Shown: positions 25,534 to 35,178 of the stretch, one piece after another
Layout: each line of letters opens with the position of its first letter
How positions within the stretch are numbered: the stretch's first letter is position 1
NCBI GenBank assembly: GCA_030448025.1
Contig: JAUJNQ010000002.1
Coordinates: forward strand, 406,971 to 470,970
DNA length: 64,000 nucleotides
Direction of reading: 5' to 3'
Source: Acidimicrobiales bacterium
GTDB lineage: Bacteria; Actinomycetota; Acidimicrobiia; Acidimicrobiales; GCA-2861595
Program-made: the position numbers and the translations under genes
Notes under the pieces: model-generated
Told to the model about the DNA's origin: nothing
The model's database searches: none
What the model saw: the letters and a program-made list of their open reading frames with translations, nothing else

Positions 25534-25867
25534 CAGCAGCTCCCTTCCGCCGGCCCAAGAGACGGGGCCGTCGCAGCCTCCGCTTCCTAGGGATGGGAGG
25601 ACCTTCTTCATAGGTCTCCTGTGAGGGCTGGCTTGCCGGACTGCCGGATTCGGCAGGTGACTTTGGTGGGGACTTGGTTTGGTCGGACTTGTCCTCACTG
25701 TGCATTGTTCGCCTCATTGCGGTGGTGCAGTTGTTGTTCCATGCTGGGCCACTCTGCAGTCGCCGAGCACTGTCCACAATGTCCCAGGTGACTGCTGCCG
25801 CCCCAACCAGACTCAGTACTGCGGCGGCGCCATCAATCAAGAGCCACCGGGAAAGTCCTTCACCCAA
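25523..25867 (-). CDS. hypothetical protein with one membrane segment and basic tail
   Basis: A 114-residue protein. One transmembrane helix lies near the N-terminus (LLIDGAAAVLSLVGAAAVTWDIV), followed by a Ser/Pro/Lys-rich linker and a strongly basic tail (PRKRRLRRPRLLGRRKG). It overlaps both neighbours, by 31 bases with the gene upstream and 11 bases with the three-helix membrane protein downstream, so the three form one translationally coupled operon. Function unknown. Confidence 0.45.
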   Translation of the reverse strand: MGEGLSRWLLIDGAAAVLSLVGAAAVTWDIVDSARRLQSGPAWNNNCTTAMRRTMHSEDKSDQTKSPPKSPAESGSPASQPSQETYEEGPPIPRKRRLRRPRLLGRRKGAADEQ

Positions 25868-26703
25868 GGCGGGGGCTCAGTTGGCGGCCATGGGTCCAGG
25901 CCCCGATAATGCCGTCTCGTGGGATACCGAGTACCACCGACCGTCCGTTGCTGCGCAAGTCGCCAGTGATCGGTTTGATCGGCAATTCGCTCGATCGGTC
26001 GAGCAGTGACGACAGCAAAGAGGCCGTCGATCACACCGTCTTCGAAGCCGTCTTCCACTCCCATGGAGAAGAAGAGCGCTCCATGCGGGTTCGGCGGTTC
26101 CGGCCGTTCAACTGCATCAGCCCACTCGTGGAGCGGATGGCCATCTGCCCAGTTGAAGACAGCGGAGGCACCGGGTGGAAGGGCGTAAGCCTGCGTGCCT
26201 TCGCCCCCCACCTCCTGGGGGATGACCACTGGTTCTTCTACCGACGCCGAAAAGGGCCCAGCCTCGTCTACGAAGCGGGTATGGCTCTTCAATCGAACTA
26301 CAGCCGTCGTACGACCCTCGTTTCGAATCAGTCCCCAAATCTTGAACCAGAGCAACTTGTTCTGGTCCCGAGGGAAGGCGAAGACTGAGGTGTGGTCGGG
26401 AAGCTGCGAGCCATGAATATTGATGGCATCCAGCAGCAGTGGCTCCCCTCCACCTGGGACACGCTCACGGCTCATGTGGAGTAGGGGCGGCCACTCCGCT
26501 ATAGGCGGCAACGCCACAACGATCGGCGCCCGATCATCAATGCGAGCCTTTGCGGCTTGCTCGCTCGCCCTGCGGGCAGCCTCGGCGGACGCCAAGGCGG
26601 CGGCGCTGGAACGTGTGGAGATGCGGATTTGCCAAAAGGCCGCAAAGGCCAGGACCCCGGTTACAACGGTTCCTGCCCACTCGCTCACACCACTTGAGTC
26701 CAT
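25837..26703 (-). CDS. hypothetical protein with N-terminal membrane anchor
   Basis: A 288-residue protein. One hydrophobic helix near residue 12 (VVTGVLAFAAFWQI) and a short Ala-rich coiled segment are followed by a beta-rich soluble domain (HTSVFAFPRDQNKLLWFKIWGLIRNEGRTTAVVRLKSH) that ends in a Pro/Trp-rich tail. No domain is recognised. It is the first gene of the three-gene minus-strand operon and runs convergent to the papain-like gene. Confidence 0.5.
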   Translation of the reverse strand: MDSSGVSEWAGTVVTGVLAFAAFWQIRISTRSSAAALASAEAARRASEQAAKARIDDRAPIVVALPPIAEWPPLLHMSRERVPGGGEPLLLDAINIHGSQLPDHTSVFAFPRDQNKLLWFKIWGLIRNEGRTTAVVRLKSHTRFVDEAGPFSASVEEPVVIPQEVGGEGTQAYALPPGASAVFNWADGHPLHEWADAVERPEPPNPHGALFFSMGVEDGFEDGVIDGLFAVVTARPIERIADQTDHWRLAQQRTVGGTRYPTRRHYRGLDPWPPTEPPPWVKDFPGGS

Positions 26704-26828
26704 GATCTCCAGGCGTTGCCAGATCGCAAGGTTTCCCCGCTTACGGGCCTGTAATTACAGTCGGGTAAGCCAGGGAAGTCAACCGGACCTGTTCGAGGTC
26801 GGATGACGAGGCCTGCTCCGTCAGTGGT

Positions 26829-27077
26829 TCATCCTCCGACTGCCCTCTCGAACCGCCGCACCAGCTCCCCGAGGCTGACGCCGAGCACCCCGGCGACGGC
26901 TCTCAGCTCGATGAGGTCAAGCCGGCGCTGACCGGCCTCGTACTTGCTGACGAAGGATTGGTGGCGGTTCAGCCGCTCCGCCAGTTCTACCTGACGCAAG
27001 CCGGCTTCCTCCCGCAGCTGGCGTAGGAGCCCGACCAGGATGCGCTGCTCCTCGCTGTAGATGCTCTTGCTGGCCAC
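26829..27077 (-). CDS. small XRE-family regulator
   Basis: An 82-residue protein consisting essentially of one Cro/C1-type HTH: LVGLLRQLREEAGLRQVELAERLNRHQSFVSKYEAGQRRLDLIELRAVAGVLGVSLGELVRRFE. It lies next to the serine-recombinase remnant, read in the opposite direction. It was probably the regulator of that element or of the adjacent hypothetical operon. Confidence 0.78.
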   Translation of the reverse strand: MASKSIYSEEQRILVGLLRQLREEAGLRQVELAERLNRHQSFVSKYEAGQRRLDLIELRAVAGVLGVSLGELVRRFERAVGG

Positions 27078-27103
27078 CGAGAGCCGGTGGACATCCCCTC
27101 ACT

Positions 27104-27889
27104 GGATATGTTTTGACCAGGTCCAGGCCGTCAATGCCAGTCACCGTTGTTCCCAGGGAGAAGCAGCGGAAGCATCACCACTACCTCAAGAGCACCGTCT
27201 TCTGTGGCGGCTGTGGGGAGCGGATGTGTTTGACCAACGCCAAGGGCACGTACCTCTACTTCTTCTGCATCGGTCATCACCAGCGCCGATCCGCCTGCCG
27301 ACAGCGCTACGTGCTGGCCGAGAAGGTGAGTGCGATGGTGGAGGACTACTACCAGCAAGTGCAGGTTGATCCGAAGGACATCGACCGCATACGGAAGGTA
27401 CTGCACGAGGAGTTGGCCGGTCGGCGGCACCAGAATGCCGAGGAGGTGACCAGGCAGCGCCGGCGCCTCAACCGCTTGTCCAAAGAACGCCAGAAGCTGC
27501 TGCAGGCTCACTACTCCGATGCCATTCCCCTGGAGATCTCCTGAAGTCCGAGCAGAAACGGTTGTCACGGGAAGTGGCCGAGGCAGAGCGATTGATTACG
27601 GCCAGTGAGCGGCGGGTGGATGAAGTGGAGACCACGATCAACCTGGCCTTGGACCTCGTGGCTGACTGCTTCGAGATGTACCGTCGGGCACCCGAGGCAG
27701 TACGCCGCCTGCTCAACCAGTTCTTCTTCGAGCGGGTGCTGGTGGATGCCCAGGACGTACGAAAGGGCTACCTCCGGCAAGCGGTGCAGACCCTCTACGG
27801 GTACATCCGAGAGACGCTCGACGTGGTGATGGAGGGCTACCAGAGGCAAGCACCAGCGCCCAGCCTCTGTTTCCCGAGCAGTTCGAAAG
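27104..27889 (+). pseudogene. decayed large serine recombinase (C-terminal part only)
   Basis: Three overlapping frames spell one large serine recombinase C-terminus: FDQVQAV, then HHHYLKSTVFCGGCGERMCL, the zinc-ribbon, with YFFCIGHHQRRSACRQRYV, and after another shift LLKSEQKRLSREVAEAERLI and AVRRLLNQFFFERVLVD. Frameshifts lie near 27157 and 27538, and the catalytic N-terminal resolvase domain is missing entirely. It is a non-functional relic whose 3' end lies next to tRNA-Ile, a possible former integration site. The track ORF runs on through the tRNA to 28047, but that is not original coding sequence. Confidence 0.8.
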
Positions 27890-27901
27890 AGACCACTTTG
27901 G

Positions 27902-27975
27902 TGGGGCTAGCTGGAATCGAACCAGCGACCTCAGCATTATCAGTGCTGCGCTCTAACCGGCTGAGCTATAGCCCC
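27902..27975 (-). tRNA. tRNA-Ile (GAT anticodon)
   Basis: A 74-base cloverleaf on the minus strand: acceptor GGGGCTA/TAGCCCC, D arm GCTC/GAGC, anticodon arm CAGCA-CTGATAA-TGCTG with anticodon GAT, T arm GCTGG-TTCGATT-CCAGC. It follows DUF3566 and gyrA as in many actinobacteria; the usual neighbour tRNA-Ala is about 18 kb further on. Confidence 0.95.
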
Positions 27976-28006
27976 CGAGCCGGGTGGGGAACGTTACACG
28001 ACCCCC

Positions 28007-28387
28007 CTAAACCACCGTCCGCCGAGGGGCTTGCTCCTTCTCGATGACGGTGACCTCCACGCCGCCCATCAAGTCGGACGTGAGGTTGTAGACCACGGCC
28101 ATGATCACGTTGATCCCGGTTGCGAGCAGCACCAGCACCAGTCCGCCCACGAGGGCTGTGAGGAGGATGACGCCGCCCCTGATCTGGAAGTACTCCAGGA
28201 AGAACAGGTCGGTGACGAAGCGCTCGAGGTTGTCGATCAGCCCTGTGATCGACGCCGCCAACCACAGCAGCGCGCCAGCGACCAGCCAGACCACCAACAT
28301 GCACAGGTAGAAGACGAGCGAGAAGCGAAGGACGGTCCACGGATTGACCCTGCGGACGACCCGACGCACCCGTTGTCCGTCCGCCAC
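28007..28387 (-). CDS. DUF3566 membrane protein
   Basis: About 126 residues from a GTG at 28387, five bases past the upstream stop (the track begins at 28462 inside that gene). Two long transmembrane segments (RFSLVFYLCMLVVWLVAGALLWLAA and GGVILLTALVGGLVLVLLATGINVIMAVVYNLTSDLMGGVEVTV) match DUF3566, which nearly always follows gyrA in actinobacteria. A role in division or envelope homeostasis is suspected but not shown. Confidence 0.85.
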   Translation of the reverse strand: MADGQRVRRVVRRVNPWTVLRFSLVFYLCMLVVWLVAGALLWLAASITGLIDNLERFVTDLFFLEYFQIRGGVILLTALVGGLVLVLLATGINVIMAVVYNLTSDLMGGVEVTVIEKEQAPRRTVV

Positions 28388-28391
28388 CCGC

Positions 28392-29075
28392 TCACGGTAG
28401 CCGCCGGGTGCAGAGCTCGAAGTGGACCGGATCGGTGCGGGGATAGGGCTGGCACAACCCAACTCGGGGCGCCACCGACAGCAATCGGGGCACGAACGAC
28501 GGGGGGACGTCCACGGCCAGACCGAGCTCGTGGCGGGAGGTGCCCGGTACCGCTACCGGGTACGGGTTGGTGGCACGGTTGGCGTACAGGGCAGCCTGCT
28601 GCGCGCGCGAACGGAAGCCCGACGTCACCGGCACCGGCGTCCCCAGGTCGGCTCGAGCCCGATCCAGTGCGGCCCGCATTGCCGGCGCCAACCCGTGCCC
28701 GGACGTGGCCGGCCCGAGCACGCCGCTGCCCGGCATGCTTGCGAGCCCTGCCACTCCTGCCGCCCTCCGTGCTCTGGCCGTGGCACTGGCCCCGCCCAGC
28801 TCGACCCTGACCCGGACGTCGGTCCCGAGCTCCTCGTAGGAGAGGAGGCGGGCACCGTTCCAGACCGCGGCCGACGCCGCTGCCTCCTTGGTGTCAGCCG
28901 CTCCTGCCAGCGCGGCGGCATCGGCAGCCGTGACCGCCTGGGCCCGGGCCATCGCGGCCCCACCTATTCGACCGAGGGCGAGGCACCCCATGCCCATCAC
29001 CACGATCATCAGCGTCACGAGGGGCAGGATCTGCCCGCCCTCGCCCCTCGCGGGCCTCCAGGACCACAAGCACAC
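28392..29075 (-). CDS. TadE/G-like membrane segment fused to VanY-type M15 D-Ala-D-Ala carboxypeptidase
   Basis: About 227 residues from a GTG at 29075 after GGAGGAGG; the tracked start 29498 lies inside gyrA. The N-terminus GQILPLVTLMIVVMGMGCLALGRIGGAAMARAQAVTAADAAALAGA resembles a TadE/G-like pilus-assembly start. The C-terminal 110 residues carry VTSGFRSRAQQAALY, PGTSRHELGLAVDVP and TDPVHFEL, the SxHxxGxAxD and final HxE/H zinc motifs of M15/VanY peptidases, which trim peptidoglycan stem peptides. It lies between gyrA and DUF3566. The fusion is unusual; I infer a membrane-tethered wall peptidase. Confidence 0.75.
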   Translation of the reverse strand: MCLWSWRPARGEGGQILPLVTLMIVVMGMGCLALGRIGGAAMARAQAVTAADAAALAGAADTKEAAASAAVWNGARLLSYEELGTDVRVRVELGGASATARARRAAGVAGLASMPGSGVLGPATSGHGLAPAMRAALDRARADLGTPVPVTSGFRSRAQQAALYANRATNPYPVAVPGTSRHELGLAVDVPPSFVPRLLSVAPRVGLCQPYPRTDPVHFELCTRRLP

Positions 29076-29140
29076 GACGCCCCTCCTCCACCGGTAAGAC
29101 GTAGGGGGAAGTGGTCGGGGTGCTGTCCGAGGGCGGTCGC

Positions 29141-31612
29141 TTAGGTCAAGGCCTCGGCTGGGTCGGCGTCGTCCACGGCCAGGATGGGCGCTACCGACGT
29201 GACCGTCTCCGACGGCGCCAGGTTCATCACCCGCACGCCGGTGGCGTCGCGACCTTGGGACGCCACCTCGCGAACGGCCAACCGGATGGTGACACCGCTG
29301 GACGAGATCAGGACGACCTCGTCGTCGAGGCCCACCATGAAAGCCGCTACCACGCCGCCTCGACGGGCCGTGATCTTGATGCCCTTCACCCCCATGGTCC
29401 CCCGCCCCTTGCGGGGGAAGCGATCGAGCTGGGTTCGCTTGCCGTAGCCGGCGTCGGTGACCAGGAGGATGGCGACGTCGTCGCGGGCCACGTCGCACGA
29501 CACCACCTCGTCGCCAGGGCGGAGGCGCATGCCGATCACGCCTTGGGCCGCCCGGCCGGTGGGGCGCACCTCGTCCTCGCCGAACCGGATGGTGAGCCCG
29601 TGGGCGGAGACCATGAAGATGTCTTCGCCGCCGCCCATCTGGATCACACGTACCAGCTCGTCACCCTCCTTGAGGTTGATGGCGATGAACCCGTCCCGGC
29701 GCGACTTGTCGTACTCGGAGAACGTGGTCTTCTTGACCTGGCCGAACTTGGTGGCGAAGAACAGGTAGCGGTCCTCGCCGAAGTCGCGCGTCTCGATGAG
29801 GGCCTGGATGCGCTCGCCGGCGGCCAGGGGCAACAGGTTGGCGATGTGGGTGCCCCGTGCCGTGCGCTCCTTCATGGGCACCTCGTGGGCCTTCAGGCGG
29901 TACACCTTGCCCATGTTGGAGAAGAACAACAGATAGGCGTGGGCCGTGGCATGGACCACGGTGGTGACCAGGTCCTCCTCCTTGAGCCTGGCCCCTCGCA
30001 CGCCCCGGCCTCCCCGGTTCTGGGTGCGGAAGGTGCCGGCCGCCACCGTCTTCACATAGCCCGCCTTGGTCATGGTGACCACCAGAGGCTCGTCGTCGAT
30101 GAGATCCTCCACGCCGATCTCGCCCGGGTCATAGGTGATCTCGGCCCGGCGAGGCTGGGCGAAGCGCTCTCGTACCTCGCCCAGCTCGGTCTTGATGACG
30201 CCACGCAGCTTGGCGGGGTCGGAGAGGATGGCCTCCAGCTCAGCGATGGTCTGGCGCAGTTTGGCCAGCTCCTCGTCCAGCTCAGCACGGCCCAGGCGGG
30301 TGAGGCGCCCCAGAGTCATGTCGAGGATGTGGTTGGCCTGGACCTCGGTGAACTCGAAGGGCGCCACCATGAGCCCGACCCGGGCGGCCGGCCGGTCGGC
30401 CGAACCCCGGATGAGCTCGATGATGAGGTCGATCATGTCCAGGGCCTTGAGCAGGCCCACCACTATGTGGGCCCTGTCCTTGGCCTTGCGCAGCCGCGAC
30501 TCGCTGCGGCGGGTGACCACCTCGACCTGGTGGTCGACGTAGGCCGAGAGGGCCTGGGCCAGGTTGAGGGTGCGGGGCACACCATCGACCAGGGCCACCA
30601 GGTTGACGCCGAAGCTGCCCTGCAACGGCGTGTGCTTGTAGAGGTTGTTGAGCACCACGCTGGCGTTGGCGTCACGCTTGGGCCTGATGACCAGGCGGGT
30701 CTTGCCCTTGGCCGAGTCGTCGTTGACGTCGGCGATGCCCTCGAGCTCGCGCGTCTTGACCAGGTCGTCGATCTTGGTGGCGATGGCGCCCACCGACGTC
30801 TGGTAGGGGATCTCGGTGACCACGATGACGGTGCCCTTCTTGGTCTCGTCGATCTCGGCCCGAGCCCGCATGCGCACCGAGCCGCGGCCGCTGCGATACG
30901 CCTCCTGGATGCCGCTGCGTCCGAGGATGAGGCCGCCGGTGGGGAAGTCGGGGCCCTTGACGAAGGCCATCAGCTCGTCGGGCGTGGCGTCGGGGTTGTC
31001 GATCAGGTGCACCGTGGCGTCGATGATCTCGCCCAGGTTGTGGGGCGGGACGTTGGTGGCCATTCCAACGGCGATGCCCTGGCTGCCGTTGACGAGGAGA
31101 TTGGGGAATCGGGCCGGCAGCACCACCGGTTCGGTGAACTCACCGGAGTAGTTGTCGGCGAAGTCGACCGTGTCCTCGTCGATGCCGGCCAGCATCTGGA
31201 GGGCAAGCAGGTTGAGCCGGCACTCGGTGTAGCGCATGGCCGCGGGCGGGTCGTCGGGCGAGCCGAAGTTTCCGTGGCCGTCGACGAGTGGGTGGCGGAG
31301 GCTGAAGCTTTGAGCCATGCGCGCCAGCGCGTCGTAGACGGCCTCCGGGCTGTGTGGGTGGTACTTGCCGGTGACGTCGCCCACCACTCGAGCGCACTTC
31401 ATGTTGGGCCGGTCGGGGCGCAGGCCCAGGTCGTGCATGGCGTAGAGGATGCGGCGGTGCACCGGCTTCAGCCCGTCCCGGGCGTCGGGAAGGGCGCGGG
31501 ACACGATGACCGACATGGCGTAGTCCAGAAAGGAGCGCTCCATCTCCTCCTGGATCTCGATCAGCTCGATGGACCCGTAGCCGGCGCCTCCGGTGGTCGC
31601 TGCGTCGCTCAT
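29141..31612 (-). CDS. gyrA: DNA gyrase subunit A
   Basis: An 823-residue GyrA. The breakage-reunion domain has the DNA-linking Tyr in [10 protein letters not shown], and GyrA-box-like and C-terminal beta-pinwheel repeats fill the last 300 residues. With GyrB it introduces negative supercoils. The quinolone-resistance region reads [17 protein letters not shown], where GyrA of E. coli has HGDSAVYD, so Ser83 is Glu and the preceding Gly-Asp is Ser-Pro. The gene starts 3 bases downstream of the gyrB stop and is part of the long origin-proximal minus-strand cluster. Confidence 0.98.
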   Translation of the reverse strand: MSDAATTGGAGYGSIELIEIQEEMERSFLDYAMSVIVSRALPDARDGLKPVHRRILYAMHDLGLRPDRPNMKCARVVGDVTGKYHPHSPEAVYDALARMAQSFSLRHPLVDGHGNFGSPDDPPAAMRYTECRLNLLALQMLAGIDEDTVDFADNYSGEFTEPVVLPARFPNLLVNGSQGIAVGMATNVPPHNLGEIIDATVHLIDNPDATPDELMAFVKGPDFPTGGLILGRSGIQEAYRSGRGSVRMRARAEIDETKKGTVIVVTEIPYQTSVGAIATKIDDLVKTRELEGIADVNDDSAKGKTRLVIRPKRDANASVVLNNLYKHTPLQGSFGVNLVALVDGVPRTLNLAQALSAYVDHQVEVVTRRSESRLRKAKDRAHIVVGLLKALDMIDLIIELIRGSADRPAARVGLMVAPFEFTEVQANHILDMTLGRLTRLGRAELDEELAKLRQTIAELEAILSDPAKLRGVIKTELGEVRERFAQPRRAEITYDPGEIGVEDLIDDEPLVVTMTKAGYVKTVAAGTFRTQNRGGRGVRGARLKEEDLVTTVVHATAHAYLLFFSNMGKVYRLKAHEVPMKERTARGTHIANLLPLAAGERIQALIETRDFGEDRYLFFATKFGQVKKTTFSEYDKSRRDGFIAINLKEGDELVRVIQMGGGEDIFMVSAHGLTIRFGEDEVRPTGRAAQGVIGMRLRPGDEVVSCDVARDDVAILLVTDAGYGKRTQLDRFPRKGRGTMGVKGIKITARRGGVVAAFMVGLDDEVVLISSSGVTIRLAVREVASQGRDATGVRVMNLAPSETVTSVAPILAVDDADPAEALT

Positions 31613-31614
31613 CC

Positions 31615-33576
31615 CTAGATGTCGAGGAAGCGCACGTCTGCGGCGTTGGTGGTGATGAAGTGTTTGCGCAGTTCCACGTTCTCGCCCATCAGGATGGAGA
31701 ACACCTCGTCAGCGATGGTGGCCTGCTCTCCGGAGACCTGGAGGAGGGTGCGCTTGGTGCGGTCCATGGTGGTCTCGCCCAGCTCGTCGAAGTCCATCTC
31801 GCCCAGGCCCTTGAAGCGGGTGAAGTCCGCCTTGTGGTTGGGGTGCTCGGCCACGAAGCGGGACTTGGCTGCGTCGTCCTTGATGTACTCGCGCTCCTTG
31901 CCCACGAGGGTGGAGTACAGCGGGGGCTGGCACACGAACACGTGGCCCTGCTCCACCAGATCGGTCATCTGCCGGTAGAAGAAGGTCAGCAGCAGGGTGC
32001 GGATGTGGCTCCCGTCCACGTCGGCGTCGGTGAGCAGGCACACCTTGTGGTAGCGGATCTTGGAGACGTCGAACTCCTCGCCCACGCCCGCCCCGATGGC
32101 GGCGATGAGGGCCTGGACCTCGGCGTTCTTCAGCATCCGGTCGATGCGGGCGCGCTCGACGTTCAAGATCTTGCCCCGGATGGGCAGGATGGCCTGGAAG
32201 GCGGGATCGCGGGCCTGGACCGCGGAGCCTCCGGCGGAGTCGCCCTCCACGATGAACAGCTCCGCCTCCCGGGCATTGCGGGTCTGGCAGTCCCGCAGCT
32301 TTCCGGGCATGCCTGCGCCCTCGAGGGCGGACTTGCGCCGGATGAGATCTCTGGCCTGGCGGGCCGCGCTTCGCGCCCGCGACGCCTGTAGAGCCTTTTG
32401 CACCACCTGGCGAGCCTCGCTCGGGTGCTCTTCGAGCCACGTCGCGAGCTTGTCGTTGGTGGCCCGCTCCACCAGCGACCGGGTGGACACGTTGCCCAGC
32501 TTGGCCTTGGTCTGGCCCTCGAACTGCGGGTCGCGCAAGCGGACGGTGATGATGGCGGTGAGGCCCTCGCGGATGTCCTCGCCCGAGAGGTTGTCGTCCT
32601 TCTCCTTGAGCAGGCCCTTGGCCCGGGCGTAGCGGTTGACCACGTTGGTGAGGGCCTTCTTGAAGCCCTCCTCGTGCATGCCTCCCTCGGCGGTGGCGAT
32701 GCCGTTGGCGAAGCTGTGGAGGCCCTCGTTGAAGCCGGTGTTCCACTGGAGGGCAACCTCGACCTCCTGGTCGTCCTCCGACTGCTCGAAGGCGGCCACC
32801 TTCTTGAACAGCGCCTCCTTGGAGGCGTTCAGGTGCCTGACGAAGTCAACGATGCCGCCGTTGTAGCGGTAGGCCACCTCCTGCTCGTGGCCGGGCCGCT
32901 CGTCGCTGAAGCGGATCTCGAGGCCCTTGTTCAGGAACGCCATCATCTGGAGGCGCTCGAGCACCGTCTGGGCCCGGAACTCCACGTCGTCGAAGACGGT
33001 GGCGTCGGGCCAAAAGGTGATGGTGGTGCCGGTGCGGCTGCGGGGAGCCTTGCCCACCACCTCCACCTTCCCCTGCGGCTTGCCCCCCTTGGCGAACTCC
33101 ATGCGGTAGCGGTTGGCGTCCCGGTCGACCTCGACCACCAGGCGGCTGGAAAGGGCGTTGACCACGGAGACCCCCACGCCGTGCAGGCCACCGGAAACCT
33201 TGTAGCCACTTCCGCCGAACTTGCCTCCGGCATGCAGCACCGTGAGGACGACCTCGATGGTGGACTTGTTGCGGTGCTGGCGGTGCGGGTGGTTCTCGGG
33301 CGGGATGCCCCGGCCGTTGTCGCTCACTCGGCAACCGCCGGCGGCCAGGAGGTCGACGTCGATCCGGGTGCAGTACCCGGCCATGGCCTCGTCGACCGAG
33401 TTGTCCACTACCTCCCAGATCAGGTGGTGCAGCCCTGCTGCACCGGTGGAGCCCACGTACATGCCGGGACGCTTGCGGACGGCCTCGAGGCCTTCGAGGA
33501 TCGTGATGTCACTGGCGCCGTAGGACCCTTCGCCGGATTGGGATCTTGGGCCGGGTTGGGATCTTGGATCAGACAT
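31615..33576 (-). CDS. gyrB: DNA gyrase subunit B
   Basis: About 653 residues from the ATG at 33576 (the track also offers 33591). The GHKL ATPase domain has [19 protein letters not shown] and [15 protein letters not shown]; the TOPRIM domain has [14 protein letters not shown] and [20 protein letters not shown]; the C-terminal [10 protein letters not shown] type motif is also present. It hydrolyses ATP to drive supercoiling with GyrA, which follows after 3 bases. Upstream are dciA, recF and dnaN, the classic origin-proximal order. Confidence 0.98.
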   Translation of the reverse strand: MSDPRSQPGPRSQSGEGSYGASDITILEGLEAVRKRPGMYVGSTGAAGLHHLIWEVVDNSVDEAMAGYCTRIDVDLLAAGGCRVSDNGRGIPPENHPHRQHRNKSTIEVVLTVLHAGGKFGGSGYKVSGGLHGVGVSVVNALSSRLVVEVDRDANRYRMEFAKGGKPQGKVEVVGKAPRSRTGTTITFWPDATVFDDVEFRAQTVLERLQMMAFLNKGLEIRFSDERPGHEQEVAYRYNGGIVDFVRHLNASKEALFKKVAAFEQSEDDQEVEVALQWNTGFNEGLHSFANGIATAEGGMHEEGFKKALTNVVNRYARAKGLLKEKDDNLSGEDIREGLTAIITVRLRDPQFEGQTKAKLGNVSTRSLVERATNDKLATWLEEHPSEARQVVQKALQASRARSAARQARDLIRRKSALEGAGMPGKLRDCQTRNAREAELFIVEGDSAGGSAVQARDPAFQAILPIRGKILNVERARIDRMLKNAEVQALIAAIGAGVGEEFDVSKIRYHKVCLLTDADVDGSHIRTLLLTFFYRQMTDLVEQGHVFVCQPPLYSTLVGKEREYIKDDAAKSRFVAEHPNHKADFTRFKGLGEMDFDELGETTMDRTKRTLLQVSGEQATIADEVFSILMGENVELRKHFITTNAADVRFLDI

Positions 33577-33599
33577 GGTTCCCTGCGCCACGGGCGCGA

Positions 33600-33634
33600 C
33601 CTCTCAGCACTGACGAGCTCTCAGCACTGGCGAA
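33600..33634. repeat. short tandem repeat CTCTCAGCACTG between dciA and gyrB
   Basis: Two near-identical 17-base units (ctctcagcactgacgag and ctctcagcactggcgaa) lie back to back just upstream of gyrB. No function is evident; they could be a regulator site or a simple duplication. Confidence 0.4.
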
Positions 33635-33664
33635 TCGAGGGCATCTGCAGCGCCGCCGGGACGG

Positions 33665-34039
33665 TCAAGGCGCCGAGTTGCGATGGGCGAAGTTTACCAC
33701 CGAGGAGCCCCTTCCCCGGGTACTTCGCGATCGGACACGCACCTCCATCCGGGTCGGCGAGCCGCGCCCCACACTGCCCGCGATGCTGGCCAAGATGTCC
33801 TGCGCCCGGTAGCGGAGCTCGCTGCCCCACGCCGGATCGTCCACGGTCACCACCAGCACGCCGCCGCGCAGCGAAGAGGGGCGCGCGTTGGCGGCGGCGG
33901 TGGGGCCGACCAGGTCGGGCCACTGTGAGAACACCGCCTCCAGCACGGCCGCCGAGGGCATGCCCAGCGCTCGGGTGACGTGGTCCAGGGATGCCGCCAC
34001 CGGTCGAGGGCCGGCGTCGGGGAGCTCGGGATCGGTCAC
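33665..34039 (-). CDS. dciA: DciA-type replication protein (DUF721)
   Basis: A 124-residue DUF721/DciA protein. The core VTRALGMPSAAVLEAVFSQWPDLVG and HRxARP-like KH-type segment ARPSSLRGGVLVVTVDDPAWGSELRYRAQDIL are the family pattern. DciA loads or operates the replicative helicase in bacteria that lack DnaC. It overlaps recF (ATGA) and precedes gyrB, as in other actinobacteria. Confidence 0.85.
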   Translation of the reverse strand: MTDPELPDAGPRPVAASLDHVTRALGMPSAAVLEAVFSQWPDLVGPTAAANARPSSLRGGVLVVTVDDPAWGSELRYRAQDILASIAGSVGRGSPTRMEVRVRSRSTRGRGSSVVNFAHRNSAP

Positions 34040-35178
34040 GACGCCCTCCCCGCTTCGACGCGCCCCGCTCGAACGGACACCGTGCGGGCGGGTGAAAAGC
34101 CGGCCGGTGCGGAGCCAGCCGTGGTGAGCAGGGCTTGCCCGAGGGGCAGGGAGGCCAGGAGCGCCGAGCTCCGTGCTGCGTCGAGCTCGGAGAACACGTC
34201 GTCGAGGAGCAGGACCGGCGATGAGCCGGTGCTCTCCGTGATCAGGACGTGGGCCCCGAGGCGAAGGGCGAGGGCCAACGAACGCTGCTCGCCTTGGGAG
34301 GCGTGGGTGCGGGCCGGCAAAGGCACAGGCACCTCCCGGCCCCCGCCGGTGATGGCCAGCGACAGCTCGTCGCGGTGCGGTCCGGCGGTAGTGACCGCCC
34401 GTCGAAGATCCTCGTCACGAGCCGTGGCCAGAGCGTCCGACAGCGGCCCCCGCCACGAGCGTTGGTAGGCCAGGGTGACGTCGCCCTTACCCGTCGCCAG
34501 CTGCCCATAGGCTTTGGTGACCTGTGGTTCCAGGGCCATCACCAGATCTTCTCGGGCGTCGGCCAACATCTCCCCCGCGTCGCTGAGCTTGGCGTCCCAG
34601 ACATCGAGGGTGGAGGCGACGTCGGGGCTCAGTTGGTCGCTGCCTCTCTTGCGCTCTGCCAGTCTTGCTTGGGCCTGCTTCAACAGGGCGTTGCGCTGCC
34701 GGAGTATGCGCTCCACGTCCGCTCGCAGCGCCTCGTTGGCCGGACGCAGAGCCACGAGCACCTCGTCCAGGTACTGACGCCGCTCGCCGGGCCCGCCCTT
34801 CACCATGGAGAGGTCGTCGGGGCTGAAGACGCTGACCCGTAACGCTCCCAGCAGATCTCGGGCCCGGCGGACTGGTTGGCGGTTCACCATCATGCGATGG
34901 CGGCCCCCGGCGTGGATCTCCACCTCCAGCAGCACGCTACGACCCTCTCGCTCGACCTCGGCCCGGACCACAGCTCGCTCGACGCCGTGACGGACCAAGG
35001 CATCGACGGGGGCGCCCCGGAACGAGGACAGGGTGGCGAGGTAGGCGACGGCCTCGAGGAGGTTGGTCTTGCCGTCACCGTTGGCGCCCTCGATGACGGT
35101 CAGCCCTTCAGGGGCTGGCTCCAACTCCGCAGACTCGTAGTTCCGATAGTTCCCGACCCAGAGCCTGATCAGCCTCAC
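34036..35178 (-). CDS. recF: DNA replication and repair protein RecF
   Basis: A 380-residue SMC-like ABC ATPase: Walker A GANGDGKTNLLEAVAYL near the N-terminus, a coiled-coil-poor middle, a signature region ASQGEQRSLALALRLG and Walker B VLLLDDVFSELDAARS. RecF loads RecA at gapped DNA. It overlaps both dnaN (ATGA) and dciA, showing translational coupling within the origin cluster. Confidence 0.97.
   Translation of the reverse strand: MRLIRLWVGNYRNYESAELEPAPEGLTVIEGANGDGKTNLLEAVAYLATLSSFRGAPVDALVRHGVERAVVRAEVEREGRSVLLEVEIHAGGRHRMMVNRQPVRRARDLLGALRVSVFSPDDLSMVKGGPGERRQYLDEVLVALRPANEALRADVERILRQRNALLKQAQARLAERKRGSDQLSPDVASTLDVWDAKLSDAGEMLADAREDLVMALEPQVTKAYGQLATGKGDVTLAYQRSWRGPLSDALATARDEDLRRAVTTAGPHRDELSLAITGGGREVPVPLPARTHASQGEQRSLALALRLGAHVLITESTGSSPVLLLDDVFSELDAARSSALLASLPLGQALLTTAGSAPAGFSPARTVSVRAGRVEAGRAS

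Noticed and set aside
27562-28047. ORF end LAGIEPATSALSVLRSNRLSYSP
   Set aside because: This is the translated tRNA-Ile sequence, not a protein domain; the recombinase remnant ends before it.
29111-31618. 835-residue plus-strand ORF
   Set aside because: It is the antisense shadow of gyrA, which has full motif support; the high GC content creates long open antisense frames.
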